Source: Bacteroidia bacterium
GTDB lineage: Bacteria; Bacteroidota; Bacteroidia; Flavobacteriales; Flavobacteriaceae
NCBI GenBank assembly: GCA_030427985.1
Contig: JAUIBH010000002.1
Span: 1-64,000, forward strand
Direction of reading: 5' to 3'
Length of the DNA: 64,000 bases
Shown: positions 35,372 through 44,422 of the stretch, piece after piece
Numbering within the stretch: the first letter of the stretch is position 1
Layout: each line of letters begins with the position of its first letter
Notes under the pieces: model-generated
Databases searched by the model: none
What the model was told of the DNA's origin: nothing
The model's input: the letters and a program-made list of their open reading frames with translations, nothing else
Made by a program: the position numbers and the translations under genes

Positions 35372-37603
35372 ATGAAAAAATCACTTTTCAAATTTTTGCT
35401 GAGCTTTGCTGCAATGGCTTTTATAGTCTCTTGTAGTAGTGACGATAATAACCCTGATCCAGGTCCCGTCGCTACATGTTCCGACAACATTCAAAACGGT
35501 GACGAAACCGGTGTTGACTGTGGAGGATCCTGTGGCGCTTGTGAAGAGCCTCCAGTTGAACTCTCTGGTGACGTAACTGAAGACACTGAGTTGGATGCTT
35601 CCAACGAATACACCCTAACAGGTGCCTATATTGTTAAAGCTGGTGCTTCCTTGACCATTCCTGCTGGTACCGAAATTAGAGCTTCTGGTGGAACTGCTGC
35701 TTTTATCGGTGTTGAAAGAGGTGCACAAATCTTTATCAATGGTACAGCTGCTGCTCCTGTTATTATGACTTCTGATGCTTCCAGTCCTGCTCCAGGTGAC
35801 TGGGGTGGATTGGTAATCGCTGGTGATGCGCCAACCAACAAAGGAGAAGATGTGCTTTCTGAAGTAGGTGACCTTACTTACGGTGGTTCAACTGCTGATG
35901 ACGATTCTGGTTCCATTACCTACCTACGAGTAGAGTACACTGGTGCCACGTTCTCCAACGACAAAGAGTTCAACGGAGTTTCCTTGTTCGGTGTTGGTTC
36001 TGGTACTACTTTCGAGTATGTTCAGTCCTACAACGGTGGTGATGATGGTATTGAGTTCTTCGGAGGAACTGTAAGTGGTAACTACTTGGTATCTATTGGA
36101 AGTGGTGATGATTCCATCGACTTTGCTGACGGATGGACCGGAACGGGTAGCAACTGGTATATTGCCGGTGGTGCCAAAGCTGGTATTGAAGGCTCCAACA
36201 ACGGAGACAATGGTGATGCCACTCCTGTTACTACTACTACTTTAAGCAATATCACTGTGGTTGGCCCAGTTACTGAAGGTGCCCTTTTCTTTAAAGAAGG
36301 CGGTGGTAACTTTAGCATTGACAACTTCTACGCCTCTGGAGTAGATCTAGGAGTTAAAGTTACCGATACTGATGCTCCTGCTGGAGTTCGTATAGAAGGT
36401 GGTGATTTGACTATCACCAACATTCAGTTTGCTGATACTGAAGCTGGCTTCGCAGTAACAGATTACGCTGGTATGAACCAGGCATTCTATACTGAAGGTA
36501 TCGCCACAGGTGCTGGTAATGGTGCTGCTTCTCCTGATTGGGCTTCTGGTTGGACCACAGGTCTAGACAATAGCGGCTCTACAACTGAAAATTTGGCCGG
36601 TGAAGTAACTGGTGATGTGGAATTGGATGCTTCTATTGAATATTTCTTAACTAGCGGATTTATCGTAAAAGAAGGTGGTTCCTTGACCATCCCTGCTGGT
36701 ACCGTAATCAAAGCTTCTGGTGGAACTGCTGCTTTCATCGGTGTTGAAAGAGGTGCGCAAATCTTTATCAATGGTACTTCTGATGCTCCTGTTGTTATGA
36801 CTTCTTCTAGTGAAACTCCTGCTCAAGGTGACTGGGGTGGATTGGTCATCGCGGGTGATGCTCCAACCAACAAAGGTGTGGATGTAACTACGGAGGTAGG
36901 TGATCTTACCTATGGTGGTGCTACTGCTGATGATGATTCTGGTTCTATCACTTACCTTAGAGTAGAATACACTGGTGCCACGTTCTCCAACGACAAAGAG
37001 TTCAACGGAGTTTCCTTGTTCGGTGTTGGTTCTGGTACTACTTTCGAGTATGTTCAATCTTACAACGGTGGTGATGATGGTATCGAGTTCTTCGGAGGTA
37101 CGGTAGACGGAAATTACTTAGTATCTATTGGCAGTGGAGACGACTCCATCGACTTTGCTGACGGATGGAACGGTAACGGTAGCAACTGGTATATTGCCGG
37201 TGGTGCCAAAGCTGGTATTGAAGGTTCCAATAACGGTGATGACGGTGATGCCACTCCGGTGACCACTACTACGTTGAGCAACATTACTGTAGTTGGTCCT
37301 GTTACTGAAGGTGCCTTATTCTTTAAAGAAGGAGGCGGTAACTTTACCATTACCAACTTCTACACCAGTGGTGTTGATTTAGGAATCAATGTAACTGGAA
37401 CTGATGCCGAAGCTGCTGTTCGTATTGAAGCTGATGCTTTGTCCATTGATCCAATTCAATTTGATGCTCCTGCAATGGGCTTCTTGAACACCAACTATGC
37501 TGGATTGAACTTGGATTTCTTTGTTGTAGGTGACAATACAGGTGCCGGTGCCGGTGCTGCGCAACCCGATTGGGCCGCAGATTGGACCGTAGGTATCGAG
37601 TAG
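35372..37603 (+). CDS. Lipoprotein with two near-identical 344-residue repeats
   Basis: A 743-residue lipoprotein (AFIVSCSSDD). Residues about 40-58 (CSDNIQNGDETGVDCGGSCGAC) form a Cys-rich segment common in flavobacterial secreted proteins. Two tandem domains follow (about 64-407 and 408-743). Each starts with SGD/AGEV, has SLTIPAGT and SGGTAAFIGVERGAQIFINGT, and carries beta-helix-like SITYLRVEYTGAT and YNGGDDGIEFFGGTV segments. The protein is rich in Asp, Gly and Thr and has no catalytic motif I recognise. It probably sits on the cell surface next to the TonB receptor encoded just upstream and may capture its ligand. Confidence 0.85.
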   Translation: MKKSLFKFLLSFAAMAFIVSCSSDDNNPDPGPVATCSDNIQNGDETGVDCGGSCGACEEPPVELSGDVTEDTELDASNEYTLTGAYIVKAGASLTIPAGTEIRASGGTAAFIGVERGAQIFINGTAAAPVIMTSDASSPAPGDWGGLVIAGDAPTNKGEDVLSEVGDLTYGGSTADDDSGSITYLRVEYTGATFSNDKEFNGVSLFGVGSGTTFEYVQSYNGGDDGIEFFGGTVSGNYLVSIGSGDDSIDFADGWTGTGSNWYIAGGAKAGIEGSNNGDNGDATPVTTTTLSNITVVGPVTEGALFFKEGGGNFSIDNFYASGVDLGVKVTDTDAPAGVRIEGGDLTITNIQFADTEAGFAVTDYAGMNQAFYTEGIATGAGNGAASPDWASGWTTGLDNSGSTTENLAGEVTGDVELDASIEYFLTSGFIVKEGGSLTIPAGTVIKASGGTAAFIGVERGAQIFINGTSDAPVVMTSSSETPAQGDWGGLVIAGDAPTNKGVDVTTEVGDLTYGGATADDDSGSITYLRVEYTGATFSNDKEFNGVSLFGVGSGTTFEYVQSYNGGDDGIEFFGGTVDGNYLVSIGSGDDSIDFADGWNGNGSNWYIAGGAKAGIEGSNNGDDGDATPVTTTTLSNITVVGPVTEGALFFKEGGGNFTITNFYTSGVDLGINVTGTDAEAAVRIEADALSIDPIQFDAPAMGFLNTNYAGLNLDFFVVGDNTGAGAGAAQPDWAADWTVGIE
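35561..37600 (+). repeat. Tandem intragenic duplication, 1032-bp period
   Basis: Unit 1 (35561-36592) and unit 2 (36593-37600) are offset by exactly 1032 bp (344 codons). An 86-bp block is identical in both (35939-36024 and 36971-37056). The proteins share a 59-residue identical stretch around the SITYLRVEY motif and another around TPVTTTTLSNIT. Other parts differ at synonymous and some coding sites, which fits duplication followed by local gene conversion or strong constraint. Confidence 0.9.
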
Positions 37604-37636
37604 AAATCGAAAGAATTACGCGATAGTAAATTAAAG

Positions 37637-37658
37637 AGCTCCCGATAATTCGGGGGCT
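37637..37658 (+). terminator. Rho-independent terminator
   Basis: AGCTCCCGA pairs with TCGGGGGCT (one G-U) around the loop TAAT, followed by a T run to 37663. It ends the TonB receptor-lipoprotein transcript. Confidence 0.85.
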
Positions 37659-37725
37659 TTTTTAATTATTCGTCAATTCAAACTGCCTTTTCGTCAAACT
37701 GCACACCATCACTTTCATATTTTTA

Positions 37726-37733
37726 TATCTTTG
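37726..37733 (+). promoter_or_regulatory. Bacteroidota -7 element
   Basis: TATCTTTG matches TAnnTTTG and lies 27 bases before the start of the first short T9SS-domain gene. No clear -33 TTG. Confidence 0.5.
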
Positions 37734-37760
37734 TGGCATAGCCTTTGTTATCAATACCTT

Positions 37761-38069
37761 ATGAAGCACTTTTACCTTGTCATTTTCTTTTTTGTCTGTG
37801 CCCTTGGTTTTTCGCAAGAAAGTACCTCTAGCTCAGATATTGACGGGTTTAAGTTGTATCCCAACCCCGTTACGCAAGGCAAGGTTTTTATTGAAACCAC
37901 CGATAATGCCCCCAAACAAATTCTCATTTTTGATGTTTTGGGCACACAAGTCCTTAAAACCACCATTTTGGGCAAGGAACTCAACCTCTCCCGTTTGGAC
38001 AAAGGCGTCTATATTCTTAGGGTTTTTGAAGCTAATAAAGTGGCCACTAGAAAGCTTATTGTCAAGTAG
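37761..38069 (+). CDS. Mini-protein: signal peptide plus T9SS type A sorting domain
   Basis: A 102-residue protein: signal peptide (1-19, ending GFSQ), a linker of about 12 residues, then a complete T9SS type A C-terminal domain (FKLYPNPVTQGKVFIET, KQILIFDVLGTQVLKTT, LNLSRLDKGVYILRV, ATRKLIVK). There is no cargo domain. ATG 37761 starts the signal; the longer frame begins upstream within the promoter. It has its own -7 box. A similar gene follows 145 bp downstream. Possibly a small surface or secretion-machinery-interacting protein; the role is not known. Confidence 0.85.
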   Translation: MKHFYLVIFFFVCALGFSQESTSSSDIDGFKLYPNPVTQGKVFIETTDNAPKQILIFDVLGTQVLKTTILGKELNLSRLDKGVYILRVFEANKVATRKLIVK

Positions 38070-38214
38070 TTTGCCCTTTTTAGGCCTTTCTTCCACACCA
38101 TAAACCACACTTTTCCCACTTTTACCTACATATTTTTCTATTTCACAACATTTTATAGTCCCTGAGCAAAGGTTAGTCTATTTTTACCATGCACATGATC
38201 CCAAATCAGCTTAC

Positions 38215-38538
38215 ATGAAGAAATTCTACTTTGTTCTTATTATGGCTTTACCTCTTTTATCTTATGGTCAAGAGTTGGTCAGTGTAAATACTGAACCTGT
38301 ACAAGAGCTAAAGGGTTTTAAAATGTACCCTAATCCTGCTTATGGTGAGGAAATCTATATCACCACCGAAACCAATGGCAATAAACAAATCAAAATCTAT
38401 GACGTTTTTGGGGAAGTGGTTCTAACGGATAGAATCTCAACCAATACCTTAGATATTTCTAGATTGGTCCCCGGGGTCTATGTGCTCCAAGTTACCGAAC
38501 AAAAAAAGACCATGACCCGAAAACTGGTCGTCAAATAA
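38215..38538 (+). CDS. Mini-protein: signal peptide plus T9SS type A sorting domain, paralogue
   Basis: A 107-residue paralogue of the preceding gene: signal peptide (ending LLSYGQ), short linker, then the sorting domain (FKMYPNPAYGEEIYITT, KQIKIYDVFGEVVLTD, LDISRLVPGVYVLQV, MTRKLVVK). Again no cargo. A near-consensus -7 box (TATTTTTA, 38179-38186) precedes it, suggesting independent transcription. A strong terminator follows. Confidence 0.85.
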   Translation: MKKFYFVLIMALPLLSYGQELVSVNTEPVQELKGFKMYPNPAYGEEIYITTETNGNKQIKIYDVFGEVVLTDRISTNTLDISRLVPGVYVLQVTEQKKTMTRKLVVK

Positions 38539-38553
38539 CAACCATGATGTTTT

Positions 38554-38581
38554 AAAAAGTCCTTCTGCAGAAGGACTTTTT
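38554..38581. terminator. Rho-independent terminator, perfect 28-bp palindrome
   Basis: AAAAAGTCCTTCTG is followed directly by its own complement, then more T to 38584. It ends the mini-protein transcript and lies 21 bp before the LuxE-like start. Confidence 0.88.
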
Positions 38582-38602
38582 TTTGGGTACTTTTATACCC
38601 CA

Positions 38603-39589
38603 ATGGACAGCATGGATATTCAACGGATTTTTTCCATTTCAAATCCCAAGGAATTTGAGGAGGTAACATTACAAACCTTCCAATTCCAATACAAAAACAA
38701 TCCCGTCTACAAAACCTATTGCGACCACTTGAAAAAATCACCTTCAAATGTGGCCAACACTACAGAAATTCCGTTTCTTCCCATCGAATTTTTTAAAACA
38801 CAACTGATAACCTCCACCCATAAAAAGGCCGAAACCATTTTTGAAAGTAGTGGCACTACCCAAACATCGGTAAGTAAGCATTATGTTCCTTACCTCAAGA
38901 TATATGAGCAAAGCTTTCTTGAAGGTTTTACCAAATTCTACGGCGCTGTTGAGGACTATTGTATCTTGGCCCTATTACCTTCTTATTTGGAACGTGAAGG
39001 TTCTTCATTGGTTTATATGGTAAATGAACTGGTTTCCCGATCCAATCATCCAGATAGCGGTTTTTATCTCTATAATTTGGAAGAGTTGCACCAAAAGCTC
39101 ATCGCTTTGGAAAAAAGCCAAACCAAAACACTATTGATCGGAGTTTCTTTTGCCCTACTGGATTTGGCTGAACTAGCTCCCATTTCGCTAAAAAATACCA
39201 TCATCATGGAAACCGGAGGGATGAAAGGCCGTCGTAAGGAACTGATTAGGGAAGAATTGCACCAAATTTTGAAAGAAAGCTTCAACTTACCCAAAATACA
39301 TTCAGAGTATGGTATGACAGAGCTGCTCTCCCAAGCTTATTCCCAGGGAGATGGAATTTTTAAAACTCCACCGTGGATGAAAATCATTACGCGCGACACC
39401 GAAGACCCTCTCTCGCTTCAATCCCATGGTAAAACTGGCGGAATCAATATCATTGACCTGGCCAACGTCTATTCTTGTTCCTTTATCGCTACCCAGGATT
39501 TAGGCAAAACCTTTTCTGACGGCTCATTTGAAATTATGGGCCGGTTTGACAATTCGGACATTAGAGGGTGTAATCTCATGGTATTTTAG
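38603..39589 (+). CDS. LuxE-like acyl-protein synthetase family protein
   Basis: A 328-residue member of the acyl-protein synthetase/LuxE family, related to AMP-forming ligases. IFESSGTTQTSVSKHYV near residue 80 is the nucleotide-phosphate loop; METGGMKGRRKEL and SEYGMTELLSQAY near 230 are core motifs. LuxE activates fatty acids for aldehyde synthesis in luminous bacteria. No luciferase or luxC is nearby, so the role here is more likely activation of another acyl group. An ATG at 38612 is an alternative start. Confidence 0.85.
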   Translation: MDSMDIQRIFSISNPKEFEEVTLQTFQFQYKNNPVYKTYCDHLKKSPSNVANTTEIPFLPIEFFKTQLITSTHKKAETIFESSGTTQTSVSKHYVPYLKIYEQSFLEGFTKFYGAVEDYCILALLPSYLEREGSSLVYMVNELVSRSNHPDSGFYLYNLEELHQKLIALEKSQTKTLLIGVSFALLDLAELAPISLKNTIIMETGGMKGRRKELIREELHQILKESFNLPKIHSEYGMTELLSQAYSQGDGIFKTPPWMKIITRDTEDPLSLQSHGKTGGINIIDLANVYSCSFIATQDLGKTFSDGSFEIMGRFDNSDIRGCNLMVF

Positions 39590-39705
39590 CCAAAAATCAT
39601 CGGATTCTTTCCATTTGCACAATTAAATGGCCCTGTTATCATAGGTAATCATAACAATAAGTAGACTTATCCGTATTTTCATTGGATAACCAAACAAACA
39701 TAAAT

Positions 39706-40251
39706 ATGGATAGAAATGCATTTCTAAAACGAGGAGCTCTGTCGGCAGCGGCTTTGGCTTCGTTACCGGCATTTGCCCATTTTTCGCCAAAAAGTGAAAA
39801 AGATGGCAAAACGCTTAATCCTAAAATCGTTCGAGATGGAGAAGGTAGAAAAGTAAATGTCATTGGTGATCAGCAAACCTTCAAATTAACAAGTGAAGAT
39901 ACCAACGGCCTTTTTACACTAATTGAGGAAGTCAATCCGCCTGGAACCATGATTCCGCCCCATGTACACACCAACGAGGATGAAATCTTTAAAGTATTGG
40001 AAGGAGAACTCGAGGTAACTGTCGGTGAGGAAACCACTATTTTAAAAGCGGGTGATCTGGCCTTTGCCCCCAGGAATGTGCCCCATACTTGGAAAGTGGT
40101 TGGTGATCAAGATTGCAAAACCATTTTGAGCGTTTTCCCCGCAGGTCTGGAGAACATGTTCGCCGAATTGGGAGAACTCCCTCCGGGACCACCAGACTTT
40201 CCAAAAGTGGCCGAAATTTGTGGTCGATATGGAATTACTTTTATCTCATAA
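39706..40251 (+). CDS. Cupin-domain protein with possible export signal
   Basis: A 181-residue protein. The N-terminus (MDRNAFLKRGALSAAALASLPAFA) resembles a weak Tat-like signal, though the twin Arg is imperfect (KR). Residues about 60-150 form one cupin barrel: PPGTMIPPHVHTNEDEIFKVLEGE gives metal ligands H-x-H and E, and APRNVPHTWKV supplies the last His. Function (dioxygenase, isomerase or binding) is unknown. ATG 39706 is preferred to a TTG at 39682. Confidence 0.8.
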   Translation: MDRNAFLKRGALSAAALASLPAFAHFSPKSEKDGKTLNPKIVRDGEGRKVNVIGDQQTFKLTSEDTNGLFTLIEEVNPPGTMIPPHVHTNEDEIFKVLEGELEVTVGEETTILKAGDLAFAPRNVPHTWKVVGDQDCKTILSVFPAGLENMFAELGELPPGPPDFPKVAEICGRYGITFIS

Positions 40252-40257
40252 AAAAAA

Positions 40258-40280
40258 AAGCCATCTTAAAAAGATGGCTT
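40258..40280. terminator. Bidirectional Rho-independent terminator
   Basis: AAGCCATCTT pairs perfectly with AAGATGGCTT around the loop AAA, flanked by A and T runs on the two sides. It serves the cupin gene and, in reverse, tyrS. Confidence 0.92.
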
Positions 40281-40285
40281 TTTTT

Positions 40286-41581
40286 CTATTCCACAACCAA
40301 AACAAAATAGTTTTTCTTGCCCCGCTGCAGCAAAACAAACTTGTTGTTGATTAAATCGTCTTCTGTGATCAAATAATCTTCTTTAACTTTTTCCTTGTTC
40401 ACCGAAATGGAATTCTGCTTTAATTCCCTACGGGCCTCACCATTAGATCCCAAGAAATTGGTCTTTGCCGCCAAAGCCCCAATCATATCCAATCCAGGAG
40501 TCAACTCGCTTTTAGAAATTTGGGCTTGTGGCACACCCTCAAACACATCCAAAAAGGTCTTTTCGTTCAATTGTTTTAAATCAGCAGAAGTCGATTTTCC
40601 AAAAAGAATTTCACTGGCCTTTATAGCATTTTCCAAATCCTCCTTGGAATGTACCATAGTGGTAATTTCTTCGGCCAATTTCTTTTGAAGTGTTCGTAAA
40701 TGTGGTGCTTCCTTGTGCTCAGCCACCAAACTTTCAATCTCTTCTTTTCCTAGAAAAGTAAATATCTTAATGTATTTTTCCGCATCCTCATCGGAAGTGT
40801 TCAACCAATACTGGTAAAATTTATACGGTGAGGTACGTTCGGCATCCAACCATACGTTTCCGCCCTCGGTCTTGCCAAATTTTGTCCCATCGGCCTTGGT
40901 AATTAAAGGGCAGGTCAACGCAAACCCCTTTCCGCCCCCTATCCTACGGATAAGCTCGGTTCCTGTGGTGATGTTTCCCCATTGGTCACTACCTCCCATT
41001 TGCAAGGTACAATCATGGTTTTGGTAGAGGTACAGAAAGTCATAGCCCTGCACTAATTGATAGGTAAATTCAGTAAAGGACATGCCTTCCTTGGCGTCCG
41101 AAGACAATCTTTTCTTCACAGAATCCTTGGCCATCATATAGTTTACCGTAATGTGTTTCCCCACATCACGAATGAATTCCAAGAACGAAAAATCCTTCAT
41201 CCAGTCATAATTGTTCACCAGAACCGCAGCATTATCAGCATCACTTTCAAAATCCAAAAAACGGCTCAACTGCCCTTTTATAGCCTCTTGGTTGTGCCGG
41301 AGGGTCTTTTCATCCAAAAGATTCCGTTCGGCGGATTTCCCGGAGGGATCCCCAATCATTCCCGTTGCACCACCCACCAGAGCAAACGGTTTATGCCCTG
41401 CCAATTGAAAGTGTTTCAACATCATTACACTCACCAAGTGTCCAATATGAAGGGAATCTGCGGTAGGATCAATGCCCACATAAGCGGCACGCATCCCTTC
41501 CATAAGGTGTTCCTCGGCCCCAGGCATTACATCATGGACCATTCCCCTCCATTGCAGTTCTTGAACAAAATTCTTCGTCAT
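40286..41581 (-). CDS. tyrS: Tyrosyl-tRNA synthetase
   Basis: A 431-residue class I synthetase. HIGH is exact at 45-48 (LHIGHLVS), and KFGKTEGG replaces KMSKS as usual in this subfamily. The C-terminal S4-like domain (about 360-431) ends in [18 protein letters not shown]. It charges tRNA-Tyr. The start is preceded by a -7 box. Confidence 0.96.
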   Translation of the reverse strand: MTKNFVQELQWRGMVHDVMPGAEEHLMEGMRAAYVGIDPTADSLHIGHLVSVMMLKHFQLAGHKPFALVGGATGMIGDPSGKSAERNLLDEKTLRHNQEAIKGQLSRFLDFESDADNAAVLVNNYDWMKDFSFLEFIRDVGKHITVNYMMAKDSVKKRLSSDAKEGMSFTEFTYQLVQGYDFLYLYQNHDCTLQMGGSDQWGNITTGTELIRRIGGGKGFALTCPLITKADGTKFGKTEGGNVWLDAERTSPYKFYQYWLNTSDEDAEKYIKIFTFLGKEEIESLVAEHKEAPHLRTLQKKLAEEITTMVHSKEDLENAIKASEILFGKSTSADLKQLNEKTFLDVFEGVPQAQISKSELTPGLDMIGALAAKTNFLGSNGEARRELKQNSISVNKEKVKEDYLITEDDLINNKFVLLQRGKKNYFVLVVE

Positions 41582-41602
41582 GGTTGTCTTTTAGAATAGC
41601 TG

Positions 41603-41610
41603 CAAATATA
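41603..41610 (-). promoter_or_regulatory. Bacteroidota -7 element for tyrS
   Basis: TATATTTG on the minus strand matches TAnnTTTG, 21 bases before the tyrS ATG. No clear -33 TTG. Confidence 0.5.
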
Positions 41611-41665
41611 AAATGAAGTTGGCACTTCGCTGAATAAATCCGATACAAATAGGTACTTTTATCGC

Positions 41666-42664
41666 ATGATATTGGTCACCGGAGGCACTGGATTGATTGG
41701 TTCGCACCTACTGTTCCATTTGGTTAAATATGGAGAAACAGTGAGGGCAACCTACAGAGATAGAGACACCCTTAATAAAGTTACCAAAGTTTTTGGGTAC
41801 TATTCCGACAAGCCTTCAGATTTAATGGCCCGTATTGACTGGATTCAGGCCGATATCACCAACATTGGTGAACTCGAAGCTTCTTTTAAGAATGTAAACT
41901 ACGTTTACCATTGTGCTGCCCTCATTTCCTTTGATCCCAAACGATACAAAGACTTAACCAAAATAAATGTAGAGGGAACGGCCAATGTGGCCAACCTCTG
42001 TTTGAAACATGGTATAAAAAAGTTATGCTATGTAAGTTCCATTGCGGCCATTGGCCCAAGTGTTAATGGAAATGTGGTAACGGAAGAAAATGAGTGGAGC
42101 GATACCCACGCATCGGTCTACGGAATTACAAAGCATGATGCGGAACTGGAAGTCTGGAGGGCCTCACAAGAGGGATTAAGCGTAGTGATTGTTAATCCAG
42201 GGGTAGTCATTGGTCCCGGGTTCTGGAAATCTGGAAGTGGTTCATTTTTTACCTATGCCGCAAAGGGCAAAAAATCCTTTATTCCCGGTGGCACTGGTTT
42301 TGTAACAGTAAATGACGTGGTTACTGCCATGACAACCTTAATGGCATCCCATATTGCCCAAGAGCAGTTTATCATGGTCAGCCAGAATCTGACCTATGGA
42401 GAACTATTCCAAAAAATAGCTCCAAAATTGGGCGTTGCACCTCCCTCCAAAAAAATATCCTTCTGGATGCTGGAACTATTTTGGCGGTTGGATTGGTTAC
42501 GAAGCAACTTACGTGGTAAAAGAAGAAGACTCACCAAAACAATGGCCAAGGGACTCTACAAACAAGAAGTCTACAGCAGCGAAAAATTGAGGAAGACCCT
42601 AGATTTTACCTTCGAGGATTTGGACGCTGCGATTGCTTTTTGCTGTGCCAAATTTAAGGAATAA
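41666..42664 (+). CDS. NAD-dependent epimerase/dehydratase (extended SDR)
   Basis: A 332-residue extended short-chain dehydrogenase. The cofactor site is VTGGTGLIGSHL (4-15); YVSSIAAIGP and YGITKHDAE carry the catalytic Ser and YxxxK. Substrate unknown: a sugar nucleotide or a dihydroflavonol/steroid-like alcohol. A near-consensus -7 box (TACTTTTA) sits just upstream. Its 3' end overlaps the next, convergent gene by 11 bp. Confidence 0.88.
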   Translation: MILVTGGTGLIGSHLLFHLVKYGETVRATYRDRDTLNKVTKVFGYYSDKPSDLMARIDWIQADITNIGELEASFKNVNYVYHCAALISFDPKRYKDLTKINVEGTANVANLCLKHGIKKLCYVSSIAAIGPSVNGNVVTEENEWSDTHASVYGITKHDAELEVWRASQEGLSVVIVNPGVVIGPGFWKSGSGSFFTYAAKGKKSFIPGGTGFVTVNDVVTAMTTLMASHIAQEQFIMVSQNLTYGELFQKIAPKLGVAPPSKKISFWMLELFWRLDWLRSNLRGKRRRLTKTMAKGLYKQEVYSSEKLRKTLDFTFEDLDAAIAFCCAKFKE

Positions 42665-43082
42665 CCGAATCCTTTTCTTTTTTCAACGCTTGGATGGAAT
42701 CCTTTCTATGCGTCTGTGCTTTCCGAATACTATCATTTCGTTTTTTGGTCATTGCTTCCAAAGCATTTGACCGCTTTTCAAGCAGACCTTCCACATCTTC
42801 GTACATGGATTGGTATTCCAGAGGAACAGAAGCATAGTACAAATCACTTTGGGCAAACTGGACACTATCTATATCATATTTTTCGTAAAGAAACTCCATA
42901 ATGTCAATTCCAGTTTTGTTGAAATCACTTGAGAATGCCGATTTGGTGGAATTCAAAAGGGCCAAATCATAGAGGATATGGGTCATTTTTTCTTTGGGAA
43001 TGAGGTTTTCGGGTTCTTCCACCACTTTTTCTCCACAAGAAAGAAACAACACTCCAAAAAAGAAAAGAACAATCTTTTTCAT
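42654..43082 (-). CDS. DUF4296 lipoprotein
   Basis: A 142-residue lipoprotein (GVLFLSC). The core KMTHILYDLALLNSTKSAF and FLYEKYDIDSVQFAQSDLYYAS matches DUF4296, a Bacteroidota family of unknown function. The tail is highly charged and helical. It sits 3 bp after pyrC in the same direction and is probably cotranscribed. Confidence 0.85.
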   Translation of the reverse strand: MKKIVLFFFGVLFLSCGEKVVEEPENLIPKEKMTHILYDLALLNSTKSAFSSDFNKTGIDIMEFLYEKYDIDSVQFAQSDLYYASVPLEYQSMYEDVEGLLEKRSNALEAMTKKRNDSIRKAQTHRKDSIQALKKEKDSVIP

Positions 43083-43085
43083 AGT

Positions 43086-44420
43086 TCACCGATTGAATGT
43101 AAGTCGTTTTGCATTCTTCTTTTCTGAAAAATTTCCATGGTCATACGCCAAATGTCCGTTGACAAAGGTTCTTACTACTTTAGAATCAAAAGTAACACCT
43201 TCAAAAGGAGACCACCCACATTTATAGAAAATATTGGCTTTTTTAACCTCTTCTTTGGAGTTTCTATTCACTTGGACCAAATCGGCATAATAGCCTTCCT
43301 TAATATAGCCCCTGCGGTCAATATCAAACAGTTTTGCGGGATTGTGGCACATTTTCTCCACCATCTTTTCCAAACTGATCAAACCTTCTTTCTCTTTTTG
43401 GAGCATGGCCAACAAAGCATGTTGTACCAAGGGTCCTCCAGAAGGTGCTTTGGTATAAGGATTTTTCTTTTCGTCCAAGGTATGTGGTGCATGATCGGTG
43501 GCCACCACATCAATGCGGTCATCCAAAAGGGCATTCCACAATTTTTCCCGATCTGTTTTGGTCTTAACTGCGGGATTCCATTTGATCAAAGTGCCTTTTT
43601 CGGCATAATCTTCATTTGAAAACCACAAATGGTGGATACACACCTCAGCGGTAATTTTCTTTTCTTCCAACGGAATATTATTGGTGAACAAATCCGTCTC
43701 AATTCCTGTGGAAACGTGGAACACGTGCAATCTTGCTCCTGTTCTTTTGGCCAAGGCTATGGCTTTGGAGGAAGACAGATAACAGGCCTGTTCACTCCGA
43801 ATTATGGGATGAAGTTCAATCGGAATGTCATCCCCATACATGTCTTGGTATTTGGCCATATTGGCACGGATGGTGCCTTCGTCCTCGCAATGGGCCGAAA
43901 TCACCATTTCGGTATTGCTGAAAATCTTTTCCAAGACAGCCTCATCATCCACCAACATATTTCCCGTTGAAGAACCCAAGAACAGTTTTACCCCGGAACA
44001 TGCATTTTTGTCCAACCGCTTCATTTCTTCCAAATTATCGTTGGTGCCCCCAAAAAGAAAGGAATAATTGGCTGAAGCATCTCTCGCGGCAATGGCAAAT
44101 TTCTCTTCCAACTTTTCAATAGTAGTGGTCTGCGGAACGGTGTTGGGCTGTTCCATAAAAGTGGTGATTCCACCAGCTATGGCCGCCTTACTTTCTGTGG
44201 CAATGGTGCCTTTATGCGTGAGGCCAGGTTCTCTAAAATGCACTTGGTCATCAATAATTCCGGGAAGCAATAGGTCTCCTTCTAAATCAATGACATGGGC
44301 ATTCGCATCAGAAATGTCAGTGTCTATTCGGACAATAAAATCCCCATCCAACAGCATATCGGTTTCAAATATGCTGTTCTCATTGACCACTTTGGCATTT
44401 TTTAACAGTGTTCTCGACAT
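43086..44420 (-). CDS. pyrC: Dihydroorotase
   Basis: A 444-residue amidohydrolase of the dihydroorotase class, making dihydroorotate in pyrimidine synthesis. Motifs: IDDQVHFREPG near residue 58, SGVKLFLGSSTG with the Lys that would be carboxylated, SAHCEDE, HVFHVSTG and ATDHAPH. In most family members the first motif reads HxH; here the first His is Gln (QVH). I recall this as usual for Bacteroidota members, so activity is not excluded. The gene is 2 bp after the GT2 gene and 3 bp before DUF4296. Confidence 0.9.
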   Translation of the reverse strand: MSRTLLKNAKVVNENSIFETDMLLDGDFIVRIDTDISDANAHVIDLEGDLLLPGIIDDQVHFREPGLTHKGTIATESKAAIAGGITTFMEQPNTVPQTTTIEKLEEKFAIAARDASANYSFLFGGTNDNLEEMKRLDKNACSGVKLFLGSSTGNMLVDDEAVLEKIFSNTEMVISAHCEDEGTIRANMAKYQDMYGDDIPIELHPIIRSEQACYLSSSKAIALAKRTGARLHVFHVSTGIETDLFTNNIPLEEKKITAEVCIHHLWFSNEDYAEKGTLIKWNPAVKTKTDREKLWNALLDDRIDVVATDHAPHTLDEKKNPYTKAPSGGPLVQHALLAMLQKEKEGLISLEKMVEKMCHNPAKLFDIDRRGYIKEGYYADLVQVNRNSKEEVKKANIFYKCGWSPFEGVTFDSKVVRTFVNGHLAYDHGNFSEKKNAKRLTFNR

Positions 44421-44422
44421 TT

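Noticed and set aside
35372..37603. CRISPR-like or satellite array in the repeated lipoprotein gene
   Set aside because: The repetition is one long coding duplication of 1032 bp, with no short direct repeats separated by unique spacers.
32465..37603. SusC/SusD polysaccharide-utilisation pair
   Set aside because: The receptor fits the TonB family, but the lipoprotein shows beta-helix-like repeats rather than the helical TPR fold of SusD, and no glycosidase is nearby.
41057..41599. 180-codon plus-strand frame opposite tyrS
   Set aside because: Fully antisense to tyrosyl-tRNA synthetase; no independent signal.
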